From Diphasiastrum complanatum (Eukaryota > Streptophyta > Lycopodiopsida > Lycopodiales > Lycopodiaceae), in contig CM055092.1 in assembly GCA_029204225.1 (NCBI GenBank), positions 60,859,935 to 60,923,934 on the forward strand: a stretch of 64,000 bases of DNA. The letters run 5' to 3'. Of this stretch, positions 57,190 through 64,000 are shown piece by piece. Position numbers and translations under genes: made by a program. Every line of letters begins with the position of its first letter. The stretch's first letter is position 1. The notes under the pieces were generated by a model. That model saw only the letters and a list, made by a program, of their open reading frames with translations. It was not told the DNA's origin and ran no database searches.

Positions 57190-57619
57190 AGCGTGAAAGC
57201 GACGATCAACGAAAAAATCTTGAAAGTCTAAGACTGATTCTAGTGACAGCGATGATGATTTTGATTCTGATTCCAATAGTAGTTCTTCAAGCTCGGAATC
57301 TAAAAGTAGTGATTCATCGGAATCAGATGCTGACAAAGGAGAGAGAAAGAATAAACGACGAACTAAACGAAAGGACGACACAAAAGTTGTCGAGGATAAG
57401 TCGTCAACTTCCAAAGCGAAAAAGCTTTGGAAAAGTATTATGGCTGACCTTAATAAAAAATTTAATAACTTGAAAGTGCAGATCTCAAAAGTTGCAGATA
57501 AAAGACCAAAGGTGTCTACTTCTAACTCAGGAATGTGGTGTATAAAATGTGGAATATCTGGACACACCAAGGAAGACTGCACTTCTGTTAATGTCAAATA
57601 CATTGAAGATCCTGCCTAG
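57190..57619 (+). pseudogene. gypsy gag C-terminus with zinc knuckle
   Basis: A plus-strand frame: Ser/Asp-rich 'SESKSSDSSESDADKGERKN', a basic stretch, a helical segment ('KSIMADLNKKFNNLKVQISK') and the CCHC knuckle 'CIKCGISGHTKEDC', then a stop at 57617-57619. The N-terminal gag domain is missing. Protease should follow but does not. A long reverse frame over the same bases is a shadow. Confidence 0.82.
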
Positions 57620-57624
57620 GAGGT

Positions 57625-57741
57625 ACTTTTTATGAAGTCATAGAGGTGTTTGACAATGGTTCAGTGCAACTTCAATCACTTGAAGGGGAACTGTTACCTA
57701 CACGTATTAACGGGTCCAGACTAAACAAATATCACCTTTGA
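57625..57741 (+). pseudogene. C-terminus of gypsy integrase
   Basis: Reads 'FYEVIEVFDNGSVQLQSLEG' and 'RINGSRLNKYHL' followed by a stop at 57739-57741. The 'NG.RL..Y' ending is the usual last block of plant gypsy pol. Protease, RT, RNase H and the integrase core are all absent between it and the zinc knuckle a few bases upstream. Confidence 0.85.
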
Positions 57742-58195
57742 CCAGAATTTTTTTTATTTATTTATTTTTATTCTTATTATTTTCTAGTATTTTTCTAATA
57801 ATATCCACGACTTTTTTTTTCGTTTCTAAAAAATTTTCTAGAAATTTTCGTGAACTTTTCTACCACTGTTCAGCATTTGTTCAAATTGTTTCGTGAATTT
57901 TTTGAGAATTTTTCTTGTCTTCTCTTAAATCTTTTAAGTTATTTTTCAAAGTATTTTCAAGAAATTTCGAGAAACTTTTGCGACACTCTAACTGTGAACT
58001 GAAACTTGTCATTTTTTTTCTTTCGAGAATTTATCTAGAATCTTTCTAGTATTTTTTTTCTCCAGTTTTTTGAGAAATTTTCTAGGATGACGCTTAACAT
58101 TGTCGAGAATTTTTCGTGAAGTTCTGTATCATTTTCTAGAATCTTTCAAGAATGTTTCGCAAAATATTCTAGAAACTTTCTAGTATCCTATCCTT
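57742..58195 (+). other. T-rich spacer with iterated TTC/GAA palindromes
   Basis: Between the end of pol and the accessory frame. It has many 'ttctagaa', 'ttcgagaa' and 'ttcaagaa' words (for example near 57836, 58023, 58133 and 58166), often 10-15 bases apart. It resembles arrays of heat-shock-type half sites but may only be low-complexity sequence. Confidence 0.6.
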
Positions 58196-60848
58196 TTGGA
58201 TCGCGCAGAAATCTGCTTGGCGTCCATCCAGTCCTTTTTGGATCGATGCAAGTTGGGTAATTTAAAAGTGGACCCCTCCATCATCCTCTTCGAAGTCAGT
58301 ACGGAGTTTGTCAACTCCATTCATTCCATTTCGGAGGTGGATTTCAAAGTCCATATGCGAGGCAAATTCTTCACTATCTCTGAAGACTTGTTCTGCTCAG
58401 CCCTTGGATTACCGATGGATGAGAAGATGATCTCAACAAATAAGGATTCGGTGGATGAAGCTGTCCACTTTCTTAACAATTGCTTCGTACCCACGAAGGG
58501 GTACAAGATCTCTATGATTCGTGATACCACATTTAAGATGTTTTGTAAATATGCAAACCAAGTACTCTTTTTGACGGATGCTAATGCAACGATTTCAATG
58601 CAAAATTTTGGTTACATCTTAGACGCACTTGCGGGTAATCCGGTTTGTTTCAGCACTATTACATATAAGGCATTTTTGCGCTACATCAAGCACCAAAAAT
58701 TTTCTGGTGTTGGATCACATGTCTCTCGGCTATGTGCCCATTTCGACATTTTGAACGAGCAAGAGAAAACATTGCTAACGGGAAGGATATGGACTCCCAA
58801 GCCAATTGATCTTTCTGGCCTCATTACTAAAATTGCACCAGTCATCGAAGTAGCAGCTACCACTGCTATGGACATTGACGCTGCACCATCCCAATCGGAA
58901 CCAGTCCCAACTGTGGCGATGGAGGCTGATGGAGCTACTGCTGCTGTTGCTGATTCTTTGCAGCACGCATCTGCTTCCACATCTCAAAAGCAACCGAGGG
59001 CCTCCTCCTCTGACGATGACGCAACTCAGTCTGATACATCAGACAAAAGACAAACAACTGCTGAAGGCGACACTGGGGCACCTATGACAAATGAAGAACA
59101 ACCAGACGACCAGCCCCAGTGGTTTCGCATTATGACCGAGAAAGCCAAAAATCTAGTGGCTGAAGTGTATGAGTTGGACAAGTACCACCAGCAAATTATG
59201 ATGGAATTTGTCAACTCATAAAGGAGATGCCAAGAGGACCTCAAGGGTTCTTTCGAGAAGATTGATTCGCTCGAATCAGACAACACGAAGCTGATTGAAT
59301 GAAATCGTTCTCTCGACACACAGCTTCAAACCTTAATAAAGGAAGCTGATTCTTTAAAATAGATCAATAAGGTGATTGAGGCCAAGTCTGATAATTATCA
59401 GACTCAAAATGATTCTTTAAAGCAGCAACTGATAGCTGCAAATCAACATAATGTCGCGTTCCAGAAACATTTCCAGGAGGAACGAATGAGAAGACTGAAG
59501 GCAGAAGCTGCTCTCTCTGTATGCACCAATGCGGGGTCCGTTATAGTTGACCTCACAAAGCTAAATCAACTCCAAGATCAAATGCTCGACAATTTTCAAG
59601 TTGAGTTCCTGCAACCACTCGAGGATTCAAAGGCTCTTGTCGAGGAAGAATTGGCGGAGCTAAGGGAGTTTTCGAGTGAAGCTACCCCATCTTGCAGTGG
59701 ACCAGATGCACACGACGAGTACCTTCAGGCCTTACTCAGAATTGATGACCTTACACAGCAAATTCAATTTGTGTCTGTCTGCACTGGAGCCTCAGACCAT
59801 TCCGAGTATCTGGAAGCAATCGCAAAGATTGACAATCTCGAACAGGAGCTGTCAGATCTCCAACAACAAATGGAAGATCAGAAGTTGGCTGCTGAGTTGC
59901 AAACTCAGGACTTGGCAACTGCATCTACACAGCCAAAGCGAATGCGGTGGAATCAGTTGAAGGTATTTGCTGACAGATTCCGTGCATTTGCTGAACGCTT
60001 CTGGAAATGGTGTCCACCTGCTTTTAGCATTGAATTACAATGGTGTATGGATTATATAATGCTACCAGGCACAGTAGGCATCGCCTTCGACGATTGGAAG
60101 CGACCATGGGAGAAGGAAGACTTTCTCTGGTTATGGGCCCAGCTTTCTATCGAGCAGAAAGGATGTCTCTACTGGGGCATAATCCAGAGAAAGTTTAAAG
60201 TCCTACCTTTCGGGTTTGCAGAGTTATACATAGGCTCTTCGGCTATGTATGCTCTCAAATACATTCGCATCAAAGAACTTCAATTTTTGCAAAACGAAGA
60301 CAATAAGCAATATTTTTGGAAACGAAAGTCGCAATTTCAATTATACAAACCCAAAGATGTTGCGGATTTAGGCGCATTCGACGACGCAGGGTTGTTGATC
60401 AATATTAATATGGCGTATCCATAATTATTCAATCTATATGTGGATTGGGAGCGAAACCTTGCAGAATATTTTGCGGAGATTCGACATAATGTGCAGGATA
60501 GAAGGAAGTCATTCAGATATAAGCAATTTTGTACATATTCATTTTGGCAGTTTGGTACCTTTGTGGCAAAGACATTATTTTTTTGTTCAGAATCTTTATG
60601 TTAAAAGCAATGTGATTAGATTCTCATCTCGATACTGTGAAGAAATCACTCTACGAAGTGATTCAGACGAAGATACAAACTTGACTCAGGAGTTGTTCGA
60701 TGGAATATTACTCCCTGTTAAACTAGAAGAATTCGGCAACCTCCCAGTTGGCCGATATACAAAATCCAAAGAAGATTTGTTGTTGATCGAAGCTCAACAG
60801 AACTTGGAGCTAGCTCAGAAACTATATGAAGAATTGAATAATTCATAA
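58196..60848 (+). pseudogene. Retrotransposon accessory protein in the env position
   Basis: Two frames in the same phase (58196-59221 and 59372-60424) are joined by open sequence apart from in-frame TAA, TGA and TAG codons between 59219 and 59361. A further TAA lies at 60422. A frameshift in a T-run near 60580 leads into 60438-60848. The N-terminal 200 residues ('FEVSTEFVNSIHSISEVDFK', 'MRGKFFTISEDLFCSALGLP') resemble the 'putative plant transposon protein' domain found as an extra frame in plant gypsy elements. An Ala/Ser/Thr-rich linker, a coiled coil (59372-59900) and a Trp-rich C-terminal domain ('DWKRPWEKEDFLWLWAQL') follow. The start is the first ATG, near a 'tcctttt' stretch. The position between pol and the polypurine tract supports an accessory role. 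No catalytic motif was seen. Confidence 0.68.
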
Positions 60849-61141
60849 ATATTATTCATGTCTTTGTCATGTTGATGCCTATCTATGATACTGAAGCTAG
60901 ATCTTTGTAGTTTGAAGATGTTTTGAAGTTTGATTCCAGTTTTCATCAAACAAATTCAACTCAAAATCAACCTACTCAACGCAACAACAAGACACACATT
61001 CTCTAAAGAAATATCTAAAGGACGAATCATATGAAGAAATTTTTTTTTTTCTTTCGCCTCAACGAAAATCTAACGAACAAGAATGTTTCTTGAATAATTC
61101 TCAAAATAAAGATGATATGTTCACGAGGACGTTTCACATTT
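60849..61141 (+). other. 3' non-coding region before the polypurine tract
   Basis: AT-rich, no gene; leads to the polypurine tract of the same element. Confidence 0.6.
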
Positions 61142-61154
61142 GAGGAAGGGGACA
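61142..61154 (+). other. Polypurine tract
   Basis: 'gaggaaggggaca' directly before a 'TGTGATGCC' LTR start. This is the usual plus-strand primer of gypsy elements. Confidence 0.85.
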
Positions 61155-62413
61155 TGTGATGCCACACAAATGTCAAAAATTGAATATCAACATAAATATG
61201 GCATAATATACTCGAAAATGAAGATATGAGCTGGTTAAGTATAAATCATGAAGAGGCCTAAGTCATTTTTCGAGAATATATCTCCTAGGTACTTGCTTTA
61301 TAGATTAAGGGCTAGACCTTTAATAGGAAAAGACATTGCCTTGGATAACCCTTAACTAGGTCGTCCATACGAAACAACTAGTTATGAAAAGACATGTTAA
61401 ACTAGAATAACTTTAACTCATAGTTAAGTATACCTCTTATGATATAGTTGAACGTATTTTCAGTTTAATTCTTAACTAGACCCTTTTGCGGGAGCGACGC
61501 ACCTATTGTTTAAGAGGTGTGTTTGTTCGTCCCATAGAACATATATTGATCTCACACTTTAGTCTCAATTATCGAGAGAGAAGAGTTTATGCCTATGTAA
61601 GAGATTGAAGAAGTGAATAGAGTTCTGTGAGTTATTCTCCCTTATCTCTGTTCTCCGCACTGCTGAGTGTGAGTGATCTTGTGTCTGCTAACAATCTATA
61701 ATGCATTTCATGAATTACTCTCTGATCAAACAGACGCTCTAGTGCATTACAGTCGTTTGTTGTGTTTCGTAAAGCATGCTCTAAAGAACTGTCTTAAAAT
61801 CATCTTATTCGTCTGTTGCGAATACTTTTTTTTCGACACTCGAATAATGACTATCTTTGTGTAGTCTAGCACAATCATTGAATTAAGTTGTATGTATACA
61901 AATGAGATGACAGTCCCTGTCTGAAAAATTGAGTCTCTGATCTGTTTTCCTGATTGGCATTGACATAAGTTTCTAACGTGCTCTAAAACCATTTGTGCTC
62001 TTTAACCATTAAGTTGGGCTTTAGGTGTTGAGGACTATTGTCTAGGAACGAATAGTTCGCGAACTCGATTAATTAATTGTCTGCGCAGTCGCGAATACAT
62101 CGAACAATTCCTGATTCTCTGTTGACACCTTAGTCAGCCAGAGTGTAGTCTGTTGTACTACTCTGATAACATTTCATTTGTAGAACGTGCTTCCTTCAAT
62201 TCGATAGAGGGGCCAGATTGTTGTTCCGAATTCATTAACATTACCCATTCCAAATATAAGTAATATTGGTTACTTTCTAATGTCTGTCGACAACCAGAAT
62301 AACATTCGAAACCACTTGTCATAATTACACCAAAAACATAACTTTCTAACGCTATCCTCTGTGGGAACGATACTTTTCACTACAAAATCTATATTAAACC
62401 TGTTGGTATAGCA
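61155..62413 (+). repeat. 3' LTR of the gypsy derivative (right edge approximate)
   Basis: Begins 'TGTGATGCC' after the polypurine tract. Near the end it has 'ctctgtgggaacgatact', a block common at the 3' end of plant Tat/Athila-type LTRs, and a plausible end '...TATAGCA' at 62413. The length of about 1.26 kb is normal for that group. No second copy in the window. Confidence 0.68.
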
Positions 62414-62673
62414 TGACAGAATTATTATCTATATTATAAATAGGCAAAATGATCAAAGATTTGTCAGAAGGAAAAAGAATAGTGGGTGTTCTAGGGCCTA
62501 TAAAAGTAGCCCTATTTCGAGTAGGATCAAAATCAGAACAATCATCTTAATTAACACTTGTGTCAATAAAAAAGACAATCTTTGACTTTTTAGACTTTGT
62601 ACCACTAGAAGAAGCTGCTTTAGAAGTGGAGGGCACAGAGTCCAGATCGTCAAAAATATTTAATAGAAGCAGA
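62414..62673. other. Spacer or 3' part of a minus-strand gene
   Basis: The reverse strand has a Ser/Lys-rich stretch ('SVPSTSKAASSSGTKSKKSK', near 62580-62640) that may be coding, but stops surround it. Confidence 0.35.
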
Positions 62674-62926
62674 CTAAAAATCAACAAATCTACATTTTTT
62701 ATTATGAATTGGGCACTCATCTACAGACTTGAAATCATTATGTAACTTGGTAAACATTCTGTCAAGCTTAGCTTTGTAGATATGCTTGTCGAGTGCCACC
62801 GGGTCCTGATAATGAATCATGTCTTTATTTTGAGACCTGAATAACGAAGTACTGAGCAGGGACTTAAATCTGAGATATATCTCAAAAAATGCCTCCACAG
62901 CAGGGCCCTCAATTATAGAAGGTAGA
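62674..62926 (-). CDS. Possible exon of an unidentified gene
   Basis: A reverse frame preceded by a good acceptor ('TTTTTATTTTAG|TCTACC' at 62926-62927). It reads 'GPAVEAFFEIYLRFKSLLST', 'HYQDPVALDKHIYKAKLDRM' and 'ECPIHNKKC' before a stop at 62674. No family recognised. The tandem promoter-like repeats at 63084-63900 lie upstream in the same orientation, so it may belong to their transcript. Confidence 0.4.
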
Positions 62927-63083
62927 CTAAAATAAAAAGAGAAAAAAGAGATTTGAAATAGTCCAACCTACTAGTAATACCAAATTCATTAAAAAAAAAA
63001 AGCAAACTGGATTCAAAATTAGACATTTTAAACAAAAATAATAGAACTGAAGTTCCAAATATCGCTCTCAGGCACAAACCCCA
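62927..63083. other. AT-rich non-coding stretch
   Basis: Contains an A-run near 62990 and no gene. It would be an intron of the minus-strand transcript suggested above. Confidence 0.35.
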
Positions 63084-63430
63084 GGTCAGACAAGCACGTC
63101 AAAGCAACGTGCACTCGAGAGAGATATTGGAAGCTAAAAGTATTGGATCCAAGCACAAGAACAACGAGCAGAAAAGAAAGGGGATATGAAACGACTTGAA
63201 TGCGATACCGGAGGATGCAGTATCGGATCTAGACACATAATAGTCAACGAGACGTAATGAGAGCAAGCGGCACGCTTGAAATCGATATCCGACAAAGCAA
63301 TCATAAATTTGCATGAAAATTCGAGCCGAAAAAGACCTATTTATATAAAAAAATTTGCACGTGTGGAGGAGTGGCGAAGGAATACGTGTCGACATGTGAT
63401 TGGCCAAAATAAATGTGTCGTACCTTGAAT
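63084..63430 (-). repeat. Tandem duplication, copy 1 (promoter-like)
   Basis: 347 bases, aligned at a constant offset of 470 with 63554-63900 ('ttgaaatcgat', 'gcacgtgtggaggagtggc', 'gtgattggccaaa'). On the minus strand it has a G-box CACGTG (63358-63363) and a TATATAAATA box (63338-63347), with 'TTGGCCAATCAC' (CCAAT type) further upstream. Confidence 0.85.
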
Positions 63431-63553
63431 GATTGATCTAACATCTGTCACGTGTGAGAATGACATGCGTCGATAAGGGATTCACGCACGTGTCTCAGCC
63501 CACGTGTCCCCATAATTGGGTCATCATTATCAGTACGGACATTCCACGTGTCG
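63431..63553. promoter_or_regulatory. Cluster of G-box (CACGTG) motifs
   Basis: Four CACGTG words at 63449-63454, 63487-63492, 63501-63506 and 63545-63550 lie between the two copies of the duplication. G-boxes bind bZIP and bHLH factors in plants. Activity is inferred only. Confidence 0.55.
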
Positions 63554-63900
63554 GGTCCGACAAGCACACCAAATCAACATGCGCTTGAGAGAGATATTTG
63601 AAGTTGGAGTATTGGATCCGAGCGCAAGAACAACGAGCAGAAAAGAAAAGGGTTGTGAGACGCACTCGAATGAGATACCGGACGATGCAATATCGGATCC
63701 AAACGCATAATAGCCAATGAGATTTAATGAGAGCAAGCGACGCGCTTGAAATCGATTTTCGGCAAAGCAGTTGTGAATTTGCGTGAAAATCCAAGTCCAA
63801 AAAGACATATTTATAAAAAAAAAATTGCACGTGTGGAGGAGTGGCAAAGGAACACTTGTCGACTTGTGATTGGCCAAATTAAATGCGTCGTACCTAGAAT
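63554..63900 (-). repeat. Tandem duplication, copy 2 (promoter-like)
   Basis: Second copy of the unit at 63084-63430, with G-box at 63828-63833, TTATAAATAT at 63807-63816 and the same CCAAT-type block. Both copies also give similar reverse frames (63099-63407 and 63530-63877), which may be leader sequence and not protein. Confidence 0.85.
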
Positions 63901-64000
63901 ATTTGTCTCGAAGCCTTTTGAGAATGACGAAATCCTTTGCATGATGGTGACACGCTTACCATGCACTGTCAAAAGACACGAATCCTCAAAAAAACAAAAA

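Noticed and set aside
57181-57603. 140-codon reverse frame rich in Ser, Leu and Glu
   Set aside because: It is the antisense shadow of the Ser/Asp-rich gag tail with a CCHC knuckle on the plus strand.
63099-63877. Two similar reverse frames of 102 and 115 codons as duplicated genes
   Set aside because: They cover TATA and G-box motifs and change more like non-coding sequence; better read as duplicated promoter and leader.

Overview
The window looks like a gene-poor, repeat-rich piece of a land-plant nuclear genome. Three things point there. Decayed Ty1/copia and Ty3/gypsy LTR retrotransposons with plant-type initiator-Met tRNA primer sites fill most of it. One recognisable host gene encodes a chloroplast-type J-domain protein. 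Other genes carry short GT-AG (once GC-AG) introns. The depth of nesting and decay, and the presence of a DUF7869-like family, suggest a large genome, perhaps a non-flowering plant, but that is inference. No tRNA, rRNA, organelle insert or CRISPR array was seen.

Layout. 1-4045: a copia RNase H remnant (-), then copia family A (+) with LTR, primer site, gag and protease-integrase but almost no reverse transcriptase. 4046-7590: remnants of gypsy family B (+). 7600-11950: two copies of copia family C (-) around another gypsy B fragment. 12.8-21.5 kb holds three non-LTR genes: a DUF7869-like gene (-), a head-to-head gene (+) that I read as ParB-like plus beta-class methyltransferase-like, and a Mutator-like (MULE) transposase (-) with zinc-finger, DDE-region and SWIM segments. 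23.3-24.2 kb is a CT/GA-rich array with long inverted repeats. 26.2-27.1 kb holds a copia RT scrap and an LTR. 28.7-29.5 kb carries the J20/DJC26-like chloroplast gene with a probable GC-AG intron. 32.7-38.5 kb is a long gypsy D element (-) split by a solo LTR with a perfect 5-bp target duplication. 40.6-46.3 kb contains an inverted pair of LTRs of one copia family around further fragments and a diverged tandem duplication.

46.4-48.2 kb holds a gypsy gag scrap and a second family A LTR (-) carrying a 102-bp GA microsatellite. 49.2-51.7 kb is a multi-exon transposase-like gene (-) that I cannot name; its three downstream introns are intact and it has a single internal stop. 52.3-55.3 kb is copia G (-), with a short tRNA-derived SINE-like insertion in gag flanked by a perfect 18-bp duplication. 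55.6-57.0 kb is a third family A copy (-). 57.2-62.4 kb is a gypsy derivative (+) in which the gag zinc knuckle is joined almost directly to the C-terminus of pol, followed by a large accessory reading frame in the env position, a polypurine tract and a 3' LTR. The right end carries a possible exon (-) and a 347-bp tandem duplication, with G-boxes and TATA-like motifs, that may be a duplicated promoter.

Most coding regions are broken by frameshifts or stops. The J-domain gene is the best candidate for a working gene. The most interesting parts are the 12.8-21.5 kb cluster and the 49.2-51.7 kb gene.
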